From Pseudomonas batumici (GTDB taxonomy: Bacteria; Pseudomonadota; Gammaproteobacteria; Pseudomonadales; Pseudomonadaceae): a stretch of 64,000 bases of DNA. Where the stretch lies: NCBI RefSeq assembly GCF_000820515.1, contig NZ_JXDG01000068.1, positions 240,815-304,814 of the forward strand, given 5' to 3'. The notes under the pieces were generated by a model. The model made no database searches, was not told the DNA's origin, and saw only the letters and a list, made by a program, of their open reading frames with translations. Shown piece after piece: positions 17,481 to 26,158 of this stretch. The translations under genes were made by a program, and so were the position numbers. Every line of letters starts with the position of its first letter. Within the stretch, counting starts at the first letter, position 1.

Positions 17481-17563
17481 GAAAAAAGCCCCAAATACCA
17501 CGGATTTAGCTAATTAGGTAGACCTTGGGGTATCATACACGCACGTGATTTTTGGGGCCATTT

Positions 17564-18343
17564 ATGCGGATCATCAGTGTGAACGTCAATGGTATTCAGG
17601 CCGCAGTCGAGCGTGGTTTGCTCAGTTGGCTGCAAGCACAGAATGCCGACGTCATCTGCCTGCAGGACACCCGCGCCTCCGCCTTTGAACTGGACGACCC
17701 AGCCTTCCAACTGGATGGCTACTTCCTTTATGCCTGCGATGCCGAAGTCCCCGCCCAAGGTGGCGTGGCTCTGTACTCGCGGTTGCAACCGAAGGCTGTC
17801 ATCAGCGGTCTCGGTTTCGAGACGGCAGACCGCTACGGGCGCTACCTGCAAGCCGATTTCGACAAGGTCAGCATCGCGACCTTGCTGCTTCCCTCGGGGC
17901 AGAACGGCGATGAAGACTTGAACCAGAAGTTCAAGCTTATGGATGACTTCGCCCGCTATCTGGACAAACAGCGGCGCAAACGTCGCGAGTACATTTATTG
18001 TGGCTCGCTGTACGTGGCGCAGCAGAAGCTGGATATCAAGAACTGGCGCGACAGCCAGCAATCCCCGGGGTTCCTGGCGCCGGAACGGGCCTGGATGGAC
18101 GAGATTGTCGGCAACATGGGCTATGTCGACGCCCTGCGCGAAGTCAGCCGCGAAGGCGACCAGTACAGCTGGTGGCCGGATAACGAACAGGCCGAGATGC
18201 TCAACCTCGGCTGGCGTTTCGACTATCAGCTGCTGACCCCGGGCCTGCGGCGCTTCGTGCGCAGCGCACGCCTGCCGCGCCAGCCGCGCTTCTCGCAGCA
18301 CGCACCGCTGATCGTCGACTACGACTGGACGCTGACCATCTAA
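17564..18343 (+). CDS. crc: Catabolite repression control protein Crc
   Basis: This 259-residue protein has the exonuclease III/AP-endonuclease-like fold (MRIISVNVNGIQAAVERGL at the start, QHAPLIVDYDW at the end) and the exact length of Pseudomonas Crc. Crc has no nuclease activity. It stabilises Hfq on A-rich (AAnAAnAA) targets to repress translation of catabolic genes while preferred carbon sources are present, and the CrcZ/CrcY RNAs relieve it. The Met at 17564 fits the family; an upstream in-frame ATG adds four residues. A bidirectional terminator follows. Confidence 0.97.
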   Translation: MRIISVNVNGIQAAVERGLLSWLQAQNADVICLQDTRASAFELDDPAFQLDGYFLYACDAEVPAQGGVALYSRLQPKAVISGLGFETADRYGRYLQADFDKVSIATLLLPSGQNGDEDLNQKFKLMDDFARYLDKQRRKRREYIYCGSLYVAQQKLDIKNWRDSQQSPGFLAPERAWMDEIVGNMGYVDALREVSREGDQYSWWPDNEQAEMLNLGWRFDYQLLTPGLRRFVRSARLPRQPRFSQHAPLIVDYDWTLTI

Positions 18344-18361
18344 GCGTCTTTTCGCAGCGAC

Positions 18362-18390
18362 AAAAAAGCCGACATCACGTCGGCTTTTTT
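18362..18390. terminator. Bidirectional intrinsic terminator between crc and the DUF4870 gene
   Basis: AAAAAAGCCGAC-ATCAC-GTCGGCTTTTTT forms a perfect 12-bp arm pair with T-runs on both strands. It lies between two convergent genes and should stop both transcripts. Confidence 0.93.
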
Positions 18391-18423
18391 GCGCGTCATT
18401 GCCTGATATAACGGCAGCCGAGG

Positions 18424-18792
18424 CTACTTGAGCGGTCGCCAGGTGAAGGGGTAGCGGTAAGCCACGCCCTCGTTGGCCTTGATGCCGGCAATGATGGTCA
18501 GCACCACCGCCGCGATCACCAGCAGGCCAAACAGCGGAATGCCGATCAGGACGAACATCAGCGGGATACAGATCATCGCAGCCACCGCCACGGTGATCTG
18601 GAAGTTCAGCGCTTCCTTGCCCTGGGCGTCGATGAACGGGTCCTGCTCGCGCTTCATCTGCCACAGGATCAGCGGTCCGATCAGGCTGCCGAACGGAAAC
18701 CAGTAGCCGAGAAACGCCGACAAATGACAGAACATCGCCCATTGCCTGACTTCCTGGCTCGGGGCGGGTACGGGTAGTTGCTCGTCACTCAT
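18424..18792 (-). CDS. DUF4870 domain-containing membrane protein
   Basis: This 122-residue protein matches DUF4870. A polar N-terminus leads to WAMFCHLSAFLGYW, then PLILWQMKREQDPFIDAQGKEALNFQIT, and three or so hydrophobic segments follow. A homologue of similar size sits downstream of crc in PAO1 (PA5333, from memory). It is likely an inner-membrane protein of unknown role. The ATG at 18792 follows GGAGAGC. It lies 34 bp downstream of rph on the same strand, so the two may share a transcript. Confidence 0.9.
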   Translation of the reverse strand: MSDEQLPVPAPSQEVRQWAMFCHLSAFLGYWFPFGSLIGPLILWQMKREQDPFIDAQGKEALNFQITVAVAAMICIPLMFVLIGIPLFGLLVIAAVVLTIIAGIKANEGVAYRYPFTWRPLK

Positions 18793-18826
18793 GGCGCTCT
18801 CCTTATCCTGGAAACAGTCCGAACAC

Positions 18827-19549
18827 TCAGTCGGCCAGAACGGCCTTCTGCAATTCGAAGATTTCGCTCATGCCTTTTTGCGCCAACGCCAGCATCGCGT
18901 TCAACTCCTCGGGCTGGAACGGCGCGCCTTCGGCAGTGCCCTGCACCTCGATGAAACCACCGGTGCTGGTCATGACCACGTTCAGGTCGGTCTCGGCCGC
19001 CGAGTCCTCCAGGTAGTCCAGGTCGAGCACCGGCTCGCCCTGGTACATGCCCACCGATACCGCGGCGATCATCTGCTTGAGCGGGCTGCCGCCCTTCAGG
19101 CCGCCGCGCTTCTTGATCACGCCCAGGGCATCGACCAGCGCGACCATGGCACCGGTGATGGAGGCGGTGCGGGTGCCGCCGTCGGCCTGGATCACATCGC
19201 AGTCGACATACAGCGTCACGTCGCCCAACTTGGACATGTCCAGCGCGGCCCGCAGCGAACGACCGATCAGGCGCTGGATCTCCAGGGTGCGACCGCCTTG
19301 CTTGCCGCGACTCGCCTCACGCTGGTTACGCTCGCCGGTGGCGCGCGGCAGCATGCCGTATTCGGCGGTCAGCCAACCCTGGCCTTGGCCCTTGAGGAAA
19401 CGCGGCACGCCGTTCTCGACGCTGACCGTGCAGATCACTTTGGTATCACCGAACTCGACCAGTACAGATCCCTCGGCGTGTTTGGTGTAGTTGCGGGTGA
19501 TGCGGATCGAGCGGAGCTGATCGGCGGCGCGACCACTTGGACGTTTCAT
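18827..19549 (-). CDS. rph: Ribonuclease PH
   Basis: This 240-residue phosphorolytic 3'-5' exoribonuclease trims the 3' ends of tRNA precursors. It starts MKRPSGRAADQLRSIRITRNYTKHAEGSVLVEFGDT and contains the conserved core LQVSRQGG-like GKQGGRTLEIQRLIGRSLRA and DVIQADGGTRTASITG. The ATG at 19549 gives the family start and length; the open frame extends 13 codons further upstream without family similarity. It is divergent from yicC, 225 bp away. Confidence 0.96.
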   Translation of the reverse strand: MKRPSGRAADQLRSIRITRNYTKHAEGSVLVEFGDTKVICTVSVENGVPRFLKGQGQGWLTAEYGMLPRATGERNQREASRGKQGGRTLEIQRLIGRSLRAALDMSKLGDVTLYVDCDVIQADGGTRTASITGAMVALVDALGVIKKRGGLKGGSPLKQMIAAVSVGMYQGEPVLDLDYLEDSAAETDLNVVMTSTGGFIEVQGTAEGAPFQPEELNAMLALAQKGMSEIFELQKAVLAD

Positions 19550-19774
19550 CTGGGAATACCTGTACGGGGACGGAAATCTACTGGGCATTATAGAGGCCAG
19601 GGACTGCGCTGGGCACCTCTAAATACCTCAGGGCCCGCTCCGCGACATCGCGGCGGTTTGGGGGCAACGGCCGCACTGCGCTACAATCCTGCGCCTTTGC
19701 TGCCCGTCGGCTTTAATTCATTCACCGGTCCTGCCCGCCCAAGCGGCGGCGAACCTGAATCGCGAGGTACTTCC

Positions 19775-20638
19775 ATGGTCCACAGCATGACCGCCTTCGC
19801 CCGCGTCGAAAGCGCCGTCAGCCAGGGCACCCTGAGCTGGGAACTGCGCTCGGTCAACAGCCGCTACCTGGAACCCCACCTGCGCCTGCCGGAGTCGTTC
19901 CGCGACCTCGAGGGCGCGGTTCGCGAAGCCCTGCGCCAGGGCCTGTCGCGGGGCAAGCTGGAATGCACCCTGCGCTTCACCGAGGAAACCACCGGCAAGG
20001 CCCTGCAGATCGACCGCGAGCGCGCCACCCAGCTGATCGCCGCCGCCGAAACCGTCGCCGGCCTGATCAAGCAGCCCGCCGCGCTGAATCCGCTGGAAGT
20101 CCTCGCCTGGCCCGGCGTGCTGGTGGCCGACGCCAGCGACCCGCAGGCCCTGAACAACGAGGCCCTGGCCCTGTTCAACCAAGGGCTCAAGGAACTCAAG
20201 AACGGCCGCCAGCGCGAAGGCGCGGAGTTGGCCCGCCTGATCGTGGAGCGCCTGGACGCCATCGAGGGCGATGTCGCGACCCTGCGCGAACAGGTCCCGC
20301 AGATGCTCGCCAGCCAGCGCCAGAAAGTCCTCGACCGCTTCGCCGACATGCAGGCCGAGCTGGACCCAGCCCGCCTGGAACAGGAAATGGTCCTGCTGGC
20401 GCAGAAAAGCGACGTGGCCGAAGAGCTCGACCGCCTCGCCACCCATATCATCGAAGTCCGCCGGGTCCTCAAGTCCGGCGGCGCGGCCGGCCGACGCCTG
20501 GACTTCCTGATGCAGGAACTCAACCGCGAAGCCAATACCCTCGGCTCCAAGGCCTTCGACCCGCGCAGCACCCAGGCGGCGGTCAACCTCAAGGTGTTGA
20601 TCGAGCAAATGCGCGAACAAGTACAGAACATCGAGTAA
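19775..20638 (+). CDS. yicC: YicC/YloC family endoribonuclease
   Basis: This 287-residue protein begins with the family signature MVHSMTAFAR and includes SVNSRYLEPHLRLPESFRDLE and the C-terminal DFLMQELNREANTLGSKA. YicC has recently been shown to be an endoribonuclease with a distinctive clamp-like hexameric structure, acting on small RNAs in E. coli; the role in Pseudomonas is less clear. It lies 12 bp upstream of gmk, the widespread yicC-gmk(-rpoZ-spoT) order. The ATG at 19775 was chosen from the family start; the open frame runs far upstream only because stop codons are rare in this GC-rich DNA. Confidence 0.95.
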   Translation: MVHSMTAFARVESAVSQGTLSWELRSVNSRYLEPHLRLPESFRDLEGAVREALRQGLSRGKLECTLRFTEETTGKALQIDRERATQLIAAAETVAGLIKQPAALNPLEVLAWPGVLVADASDPQALNNEALALFNQGLKELKNGRQREGAELARLIVERLDAIEGDVATLREQVPQMLASQRQKVLDRFADMQAELDPARLEQEMVLLAQKSDVAEELDRLATHIIEVRRVLKSGGAAGRRLDFLMQELNREANTLGSKAFDPRSTQAAVNLKVLIEQMREQVQNIE

Positions 20639-20650
20639 GGCTAACCCGAC

Positions 20651-21271
20651 ATGACCCACAGCACTGGCACCCTCTACATCATTTCCGCACCGTCGGGCGC
20701 AGGCAAGACCAGCCTGGTCAAGGCCCTGATCGATGCCGAGCCGCAGATCCGCGTCTCGGTCTCGCACACCACCCGCGCCATGCGTCCGGGCGAAGAAAAC
20801 GGCGTGAACTACCACTTCGTCGACCGCGCCGAGTTCGTGCGCATGGTCGAGCACGGTGATTTCCTCGAACAGGCCGAAGTTTTCGGCAACCTCTACGGCA
20901 CCTCCCAGAGCCACCTGCAGCAGACCCTGGACGAAGGCCACGACCTGATCCTGGAAATCGACTGGCAGGGCGCCGAACAAGTGCGCCGGCAAATGCCCGA
21001 GGCCCGTTCCATCTTCATCCTGCCGCCCAGCCAGCAGGCCCTGCGCCAGCGCCTGACCAACCGTGGCCAGGACAGCGACGCGATCATCGAAGGGCGGATG
21101 CGCGAAGCGGTCAGCGAAATGAGCCACTACGTCGAATACGATTTCCTGATCATCAACGACGATTTTGCCCACGCACTGGACGACCTGAAGGCGATTTTCC
21201 GCGCCAATCGCCTGCAACAACTGCCCCAGCAGCAACAATTCACTCAACTGTTGAGTGAATTGTTGGCATAA
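20651..21271 (+). CDS. gmk: Guanylate kinase
   Basis: This 206-residue enzyme phosphorylates GMP (and dGMP) to GDP with ATP, feeding GTP and (p)ppGpp pools. It shows the P-loop IISAPSGAGKTSLVKAL near residue 10, the GMP-binding SHTTRAMRPGEENGVNYHF and EVFGNLYGTS. It is part of the yicC-gmk-rpoZ-spoT group; pairing guanylate kinase with the stringent-response enzyme SpoT is conserved in gammaproteobacteria. Standard length, with AAGG at a normal distance from the ATG. Confidence 0.98.
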   Translation: MTHSTGTLYIISAPSGAGKTSLVKALIDAEPQIRVSVSHTTRAMRPGEENGVNYHFVDRAEFVRMVEHGDFLEQAEVFGNLYGTSQSHLQQTLDEGHDLILEIDWQGAEQVRRQMPEARSIFILPPSQQALRQRLTNRGQDSDAIIEGRMREAVSEMSHYVEYDFLIINDDFAHALDDLKAIFRANRLQQLPQQQQFTQLLSELLA

Positions 21272-21342
21272 GCAACACTTCCCAAAAGCGTCGCGAGGGC
21301 TTTACATTGGTACTCGTGGCGCGTTGGCGAACCTGGTGGAGA

Positions 21343-21375
21343 AATCAGCGCTTCCCTAATCGCTGGTGATTTTTT
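21343..21375 (+). terminator. Possible imperfect terminator between gmk and rpoZ
   Basis: AATCAGCG and CGCTggtGATT can pair with a 3-nt bulge across a 10-nt loop, followed by six T residues. It would partly terminate the gmk transcript, separating it from rpoZ-spoT 63 bp further on. The bulge lowers the confidence. Confidence 0.4.
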
Positions 21376-21438
21376 AAACTGTTTAGTCCGCCCGCCCATC
21401 CGGGCACCGCGACTACCGTATTTGCTACGAGGAACACC

Positions 21439-21702
21439 ATGGCCCGCGTAACCGTTGAAGACTGCCTAGAACATGTGGCTAACCGTTTTGAGCTGGTCAT
21501 GCTCTCCACCAAGCGTGCTCGTCAACTGGCGACCGGCGGCAAAGAGCCGAAGCTGGCGTGGGAAAATGACAAGCCGACCGTAATGGCCCTGCGGGAAATC
21601 GCCGAAGGTTATGTGACGAACGAGTTCATCGCCGAACAGGATATCGTCCATGAAGACCCAGTCTTCGCCGCCTTCGAGGACGAGTCCAACGAGGCCGTCT
21701 AA
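21439..21702 (+). CDS. rpoZ: RNA polymerase omega subunit
   Basis: This 87-residue protein opens MARVTVEDCLEHVANRFELVMLSTKRARQLATGG, the conserved omega sequence that wraps the beta' C-terminus and helps form ppGpp site 1 on RNA polymerase. Its place directly before spoT is conserved and functionally fitting. GAGGAACACC precedes the ATG. The length fits the Pseudomonas subunit. Confidence 0.98.
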   Translation: MARVTVEDCLEHVANRFELVMLSTKRARQLATGGKEPKLAWENDKPTVMALREIAEGYVTNEFIAEQDIVHEDPVFAAFEDESNEAV

Positions 21703-21762
21703 GCCTATGCCTGGTCGACGTAGCACGGCGCAGGGTACAAGGCTTCGGCCGGGGGAAACCTC

Positions 21763-23868
21763 ATGCCGAGCATAGACGCCCTCGCCGATCGCTTATCGAC
21801 CTACCTCGGCGCCGACCAGGTCAATCTGGTCCGCCGGGCGTACTTCTACGCCGAACAAGCCCATGACGGTCAACGCCGTCGTAGCGGCGAAGCCTACGTC
21901 ACGCATCCGCTGGCGGTGGCCAATATCCTTGCCGACATGCACATGGACCATCAAAGCCTGATGGCCGCCATGCTCCATGACGTGATCGAAGACACCGGAA
22001 TCGCCAAGGAAGCGCTGCAGGCGCAGTTCGGCGAAACCGTGGCCGAACTGGTCGACGGGGTCAGCAAGCTGACCCAGATGAACTTCGAGACCAAGGCCGA
22101 AGCCCAGGCGGAAAACTTCCAGAAAATGGCCATGGCCATGGCCCGCGACATTCGCGTGATCCTGGTCAAGCTGGCCGACCGCCTGCACAACATGCGCACC
22201 CTGGAAGTGCTCTCCGGCGAAAAGCGCCGGCGCATCGCCAAGGAAACCCTCGAGATCTATGCGCCCATCGCCAACCGGCTGGGCATGCATGCGATCCGCG
22301 TCGAATTCGAAGACCTCGGCTTCAAGGCCATGCACCCGATGCGTTCCGCGCGGATCTACCAGGCGGTCAAGCGCGCCCGGGGCAACCGCAAGGAAATCGT
22401 CAACAAGATCGAAGAATCCCTGAGCCACTGCCTGGCTGTCGACGGCATCCAGGGCGAGGTCAGCGGACGCCAGAAACACCTGTACGGCATCTACACCAAG
22501 ATGCGCGGCAAGCGCCGGGCCTTCAACGAGATCATGGACGTCTACGCGTTCCGGATCATCGTCGACAAGGTCGACACCTGCTATCGGGTCCTCGGCGCTG
22601 TGCATAATTTGTACAAACCCTTGCCCGGACGCTTCAAGGACTACATCGCGATTCCCAAGGCCAACGGCTACCAGTCGCTGCACACCACGCTGTTCGGCAT
22701 GCACGGCGTACCGATCGAGATCCAGATCCGTACCCGCGAAATGGAAGAGATGGCCAACAACGGCATCGCCGCCCACTGGCTGTACAAGTCCAGCGGCGAC
22801 GAGCAGCCCAAGGGCACCCATGCCCGGGCCCGCCAGTGGGTCAAAGGCGTGCTGGAAATGCAGCAACGGGCCGGCAACTCCCTGGAATTCATCGAAAGCG
22901 TGAAGATCGACCTGTTCCCAGACGAGGTCTACGTGTTCACGCCCAAGGGCCGGATCATGGAGCTGCCGAAAGGCTCCACGGCGGTGGACTTTGCCTACGC
23001 GGTGCACACCGATGTCGGCAACAGCTGCATTGCCTGCCGGATCAATCGCCGTCTCGCGCCGCTGTCCGAACCGCTGCAAAGCGGCTCCACGGTCGAGATC
23101 GTCAGCGCCCCCGGCGCGCGCCCGAACCCGGCCTGGCTCAACTTCGTGGTCACCGGCAAGGCGCGCACCCATATCCGCCACGCCCTGAAACTGCAACGCC
23201 GCTCCGAATCCATCAGCCTGGGCGAACGCCTGCTGAACAAGGTGCTCAACGGTTTCGACAGTGCCCTGGACAAGATTCCGGGCGAACGCGTGCAGGCCAT
23301 GCTCCACGAATACCGCCTGGAACTGATCGAAGACCTGCTGGAAGACATCGGCCTGGGCAACCGCATGGCCTATGTGGTCGCCCGCCGCCTGCTGGGCGAA
23401 GGCGAACAACTGCCCAGCCCTGAAGGCCCGCTGGCGATCCGCGGTACCGAAGGCCTGGTGCTCAGCTACGCCAAGTGCTGCACGCCGATCCCGGGCGACC
23501 CGATTGTCGGTCACCTGTCCGCCGGCAAAGGTATGGTGGTGCACCTGGACAACTGCCGCAACATCAGCGAGATCCGCCACAATCCGGAAAAATGCATCCA
23601 GCTCTCCTGGGCCAAGGATGTCACCGGCGAATTCAACGTCGAGCTGCGTGTCGAACTGGAACACCAGCGCGGCCTGATCGCCCTGCTGGCCAGCAGCGTC
23701 AATGCCGCCGACGGCAACATCGAGAAAATCAGCATGGACGAACGCGATGGTCGCATCAGCGTGGTCCAACTGGTGGTCAGCGTGCACGACCGCGTGCACC
23801 TGGCCCGCGTGATCAAGAAACTGCGCGCCCTGACCGGCGTGATCCGCATCACCCGCATGCGCGCATAG
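21763..23868 (+). CDS. spoT: Bifunctional (p)ppGpp synthetase/hydrolase SpoT
   Basis: This 701-residue stringent-response enzyme has an intact HD hydrolase domain (AAMLHDVIEDTG, His72-Asp73), a synthetase domain around residues 230-345 (RFKDYIAIPKANGYQSLHTT, EIQIRTREME), a TGS domain from about residue 385 (VYVFTPKGRIMELPKGSTAVDFAYAVH), a zinc-finger-like segment (YAKCCTPIPGDPIVGH) and a C-terminal ACT domain. It degrades (p)ppGpp and makes it under carbon, fatty acid and iron stress. It follows rpoZ by 60 bp and is presumably co-transcribed. Confidence 0.98.
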   Translation: MPSIDALADRLSTYLGADQVNLVRRAYFYAEQAHDGQRRRSGEAYVTHPLAVANILADMHMDHQSLMAAMLHDVIEDTGIAKEALQAQFGETVAELVDGVSKLTQMNFETKAEAQAENFQKMAMAMARDIRVILVKLADRLHNMRTLEVLSGEKRRRIAKETLEIYAPIANRLGMHAIRVEFEDLGFKAMHPMRSARIYQAVKRARGNRKEIVNKIEESLSHCLAVDGIQGEVSGRQKHLYGIYTKMRGKRRAFNEIMDVYAFRIIVDKVDTCYRVLGAVHNLYKPLPGRFKDYIAIPKANGYQSLHTTLFGMHGVPIEIQIRTREMEEMANNGIAAHWLYKSSGDEQPKGTHARARQWVKGVLEMQQRAGNSLEFIESVKIDLFPDEVYVFTPKGRIMELPKGSTAVDFAYAVHTDVGNSCIACRINRRLAPLSEPLQSGSTVEIVSAPGARPNPAWLNFVVTGKARTHIRHALKLQRRSESISLGERLLNKVLNGFDSALDKIPGERVQAMLHEYRLELIEDLLEDIGLGNRMAYVVARRLLGEGEQLPSPEGPLAIRGTEGLVLSYAKCCTPIPGDPIVGHLSAGKGMVVHLDNCRNISEIRHNPEKCIQLSWAKDVTGEFNVELRVELEHQRGLIALLASSVNAADGNIEKISMDERDGRISVVQLVVSVHDRVHLARVIKKLRALTGVIRITRMRA

Positions 23869-23905
23869 CTCCCCAACGTAGCCGCCCATTACAAGGAACC
23901 CGTTC

Positions 23906-24286
23906 ATGAGCAAGACCGTTATCAGCAGCGACAAGGCCCCGGCCGCCATCGGCACCTACTCCCAGGCGATCAAGGCCGGCAACACCGTCTACATGTCCGG
24001 CCAGATCCCCCTGGACCCGAAAACCATGGAGCTGGTGGAAGGCTTCGAAGCCCAGACCGTGCAGGTCTTCGAAAACCTGAAGGCCGTGGCCGAAGCGGCC
24101 GGCGGTTCGTTCAAGGACATCGTCAAGCTGAACATCTTCCTCACCGACCTGAGCCACTTCGCCAAGGTCAACGAGATCATGGGCAAGTACTTCCAGCAGC
24201 CTTACCCGGCCCGCGCCGCCATCGGCGTTGCCGCCCTGCCACGCGGCTCGCAGGTCGAGATGGACGCGATCCTGGTCCTCGAATAA
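23906..24286 (+). CDS. ridA: RidA family reactive intermediate/imine deaminase
   Basis: This 126-residue YjgF/YER057c/UK114 protein speeds hydrolysis of reactive enamine/imine intermediates such as 2-aminoacrylate, protecting PLP enzymes. It shows PAAIGTYSQAIKAGNTVYMSGQIPLDP, the conserved Arg in PYPARAAIGVAALPRGSQVEMDAI and a C-terminal Glu, all matching the active RidA subgroup. It sits 37 bp after spoT, an arrangement conserved in Pseudomonas and other gammaproteobacteria. AAGGAA precedes the ATG. Confidence 0.95.
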   Translation: MSKTVISSDKAPAAIGTYSQAIKAGNTVYMSGQIPLDPKTMELVEGFEAQTVQVFENLKAVAEAAGGSFKDIVKLNIFLTDLSHFAKVNEIMGKYFQQPYPARAAIGVAALPRGSQVEMDAILVLE

Positions 24287-24372
24287 GCGCCCGCCACGCC
24301 GTTCACGAACAACCCCGCACTGCCTGGCGCAGCCCTCACGCTGCGCCAGCTTCGTCTGCAAAGGATTCCACC

Positions 24373-25107
24373 ATGCGCAAAGCGCTTGCCCTCTCGGTGT
24401 TTGCCCTCCTGCTCGGCGGCTGCGCCAGCGACCCTGCCAAGTACGATATCAGCGGCACCTGGATCAACCAGGCCGCCATCGATGCCGCCGTCAAGAAGGG
24501 CAGCCTGCGTAACGCCCTGGAGACCTACGGGCCGAACCTGGAATGGAACATCGACACCCGTAACGGTCAGGCCAAGTACAGCAACGGCTTCGAGCGCCCC
24601 GAGGGTCATGTGCGCGCGGACGGCAAGCAGTGGCATGTCGACTTCTATGGCAGCGCCGGGACGTCGCTGGCGCGCGACGGCAAGGAGCTGATCCAGGGTG
24701 CCAGCGATTCGGAACCGGAACAGCCGTTCGTGCGGGCCGAGACCGAACTGCCGGCCAATGCGCCGGTGGGCGCCAGCTTCGAGCAGGCCCTGTACTCGGC
24801 CTACATGGGGGGCGACTGGAAGATTACCAGCGGCCCGGGCGAAGGTGGCCAGGTGAAATTCCTGCCGGACGGACGCCTGCAAGGCTTGCCCGGCAGCGAC
24901 CGCTACGCGCTGTGCCTGGCCGGCGACTGCGCCTCCATGAGCGGCCAGAACGACAGCATCTGGCTGCAGCAAGGCGGCAAGGGCAGCGCCTGGATCTTCG
25001 TGCGCAAGGGCAAGCAGCTGGAAATCTTCCAGGCGCTGAACTCGGCCCAGGCCGACGAACAGCCGCAGCTCAACCCCGGCGCCCGTCAGTGGTTGCTGGA
25101 GAAATAA
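24373..25107 (+). CDS. Predicted lipoprotein of unknown function
   Basis: This 244-residue protein has a lipoprotein signal MRKALALSVFALLLGGCASD (lipobox LGGC, Cys17). The Asp-free +2 position (Ala) predicts sorting to the outer membrane. The mature part contains WINQAAIDAAVKKGSL and, near the C-terminus, a compact beta-rich region with two Cys residues (YALCLAGDCASM) that may form a disulfide. I recognise no named domain. AAGGATTCC gives a good ribosome site. It is convergent with the SDR-like gene, with 2 bp between the stops. Confidence 0.75.
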   Translation: MRKALALSVFALLLGGCASDPAKYDISGTWINQAAIDAAVKKGSLRNALETYGPNLEWNIDTRNGQAKYSNGFERPEGHVRADGKQWHVDFYGSAGTSLARDGKELIQGASDSEPEQPFVRAETELPANAPVGASFEQALYSAYMGGDWKITSGPGEGGQVKFLPDGRLQGLPGSDRYALCLAGDCASMSGQNDSIWLQQGGKGSAWIFVRKGKQLEIFQALNSAQADEQPQLNPGARQWLLEK

Positions 25108-25109
25108 CC

Positions 25110-25967
25110 TCAGCAACGACCCTCGAGAATCGCCGCATAACCCTCGCGAAAACTCGGATAGCGTGGAGCCCAGCCCAGGGCCCGCGCCCGGGCATTGCTA
25201 CAGCGCTTGCTGCCGGTGCGGCGGACACTGGCGTCCTCCGCCCACTCGGTCACCCCCAGGTACTCGCGCAACCAGCCCACCACCTCGGCCAACGGCGCCG
25301 GCGCATCATCGACACCGATATAGCAATCCTCCAGCGCCTGCCCGGCACGATCGGCCTGCAGCAGGAACGCCAGCAGCCCGGCCGCGTCGTCGACATGAAT
25401 CCGGTTGGCATATAAAGGCGGCTCCACCACCACCCGATAGCCGCGCCGAACCTGGGTCAACAACCACTCGCGACCCGGACCGTAGATCCCGGTCAGACGC
25501 ACCCGGGTCGCCGGAATACCACTGTCCAGCGCCATCTGCTCGGCCTCCAGCATCAACCGTCCGGAATAACCTTCGGCTTCGGCCGGCGAAGTCTCGTCGA
25601 CCCACTCCCCCGCCTGCTGGACATACACACTGCTGCTGGACACAAACAGCAGGCGCCGCGGCCGCTGGCCCGATTGCCTGAGCCAGCTCAACACATGCCG
25701 CAACCCTTCGACGTAGGCTGCGCGATAACCCGCCTCGTCGTGATCGGTCGCGGCGGCGCAATACACCAGGTAATCCAGCGGGCCGCTCGGCCAGGTGTCG
25801 GGCCGTTGCTCGGCGAACAGGTCGCCCGCCACCCCCACGACACCCTCCGGCAAACGCGCGATCGAGCGGCGCAGACCATGGACTCGCCAACCTTGACCGA
25901 GCAACTGCGTTGCCAGGCGACTACCGACATCGCCGCAACCGGCAATCAGAACAGAAGGAGCAGACAT
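25110..25967 (-). CDS. NAD(P)-binding SDR-fold protein (YeeZ-like extended SDR)
   Basis: This ~285-residue Rossmann-fold protein has the dinucleotide motif IAGCGDVGSRLA (GxGxxG, about residues 8-19) and the strand motif LLFVSSSSVY. The position that holds the catalytic YxxxK in true epimerases reads GYSGRLMLEAE, so the Lys is missing and classical epimerase/dehydrogenase chemistry is doubtful. This matches the atypical YeeZ-type SDRs annotated as epimerases. The ATG at 25967 follows GGAGATCCGTG; a GTG one codon upstream is an alternative. It is divergent from exbB, 188 bp apart. Function unknown. Confidence 0.82.
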   Translation of the reverse strand: MSAPSVLIAGCGDVGSRLATQLLGQGWRVHGLRRSIARLPEGVVGVAGDLFAEQRPDTWPSGPLDYLVYCAAATDHDEAGYRAAYVEGLRHVLSWLRQSGQRPRRLLFVSSSSVYVQQAGEWVDETSPAEAEGYSGRLMLEAEQMALDSGIPATRVRLTGIYGPGREWLLTQVRRGYRVVVEPPLYANRIHVDDAAGLLAFLLQADRAGQALEDCYIGVDDAPAPLAEVVGWLREYLGVTEWAEDASVRRTGSKRCSNARARALGWAPRYPSFREGYAAILEGRC

Positions 25968-26054
25968 CACGGATCTCCACGAAAAAAACCACAGGCTGGC
26001 GCTGAAAATTGACCAGCAGTTAGCAATGGAAGAAAAAAAGAGACGCTATTACTG

Positions 26055-26081
26055 TTGCTAACAAGAATTACTTGCAATAAT
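26055..26081 (+). promoter_or_regulatory. Candidate promoter overlapped by a Fur-box-like sequence, upstream of exbB
   Basis: An extended -10-like TGCAATAAT (26073-26081) overlaps AACAAGAATTACTTGCAAT (26060-26078), which matches about 12 of 18 symmetric positions of an AATGAGAAT-N-ATTCTCATT Fur box. The overlap would let Fe-Fur block transcription of exbB-exbD-tonB, which is known for TonB systems in Pseudomonas. The match is only moderate. Confidence 0.35.
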
Positions 26082-26158
26082 GCACGACCAAATGTTCTCG
26101 GCCCCACGAGGCCTGGAAGGACAAGACCCTCTTCTATCTTCTCTCAGGTCCGGCCAGC

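Noticed and set aside
17501..17563. Shared sigma-70 promoter for pyrE and crc
   Set aside because: TATGAT/TATCAT-like -10 sequences are present on both strands, but I found no acceptable -35 at a normal distance, so I made no call.
18791..19774. N-terminal extension of yicC to 18791
   Set aside because: It is antisense to rph and unlike any YicC; the family signature MVHSMTAFAR begins at 19775.
21793..23955. 720-codon antisense frame opposite spoT
   Set aside because: Same codon-bias artefact; SpoT on the plus strand is conserved along its whole length.
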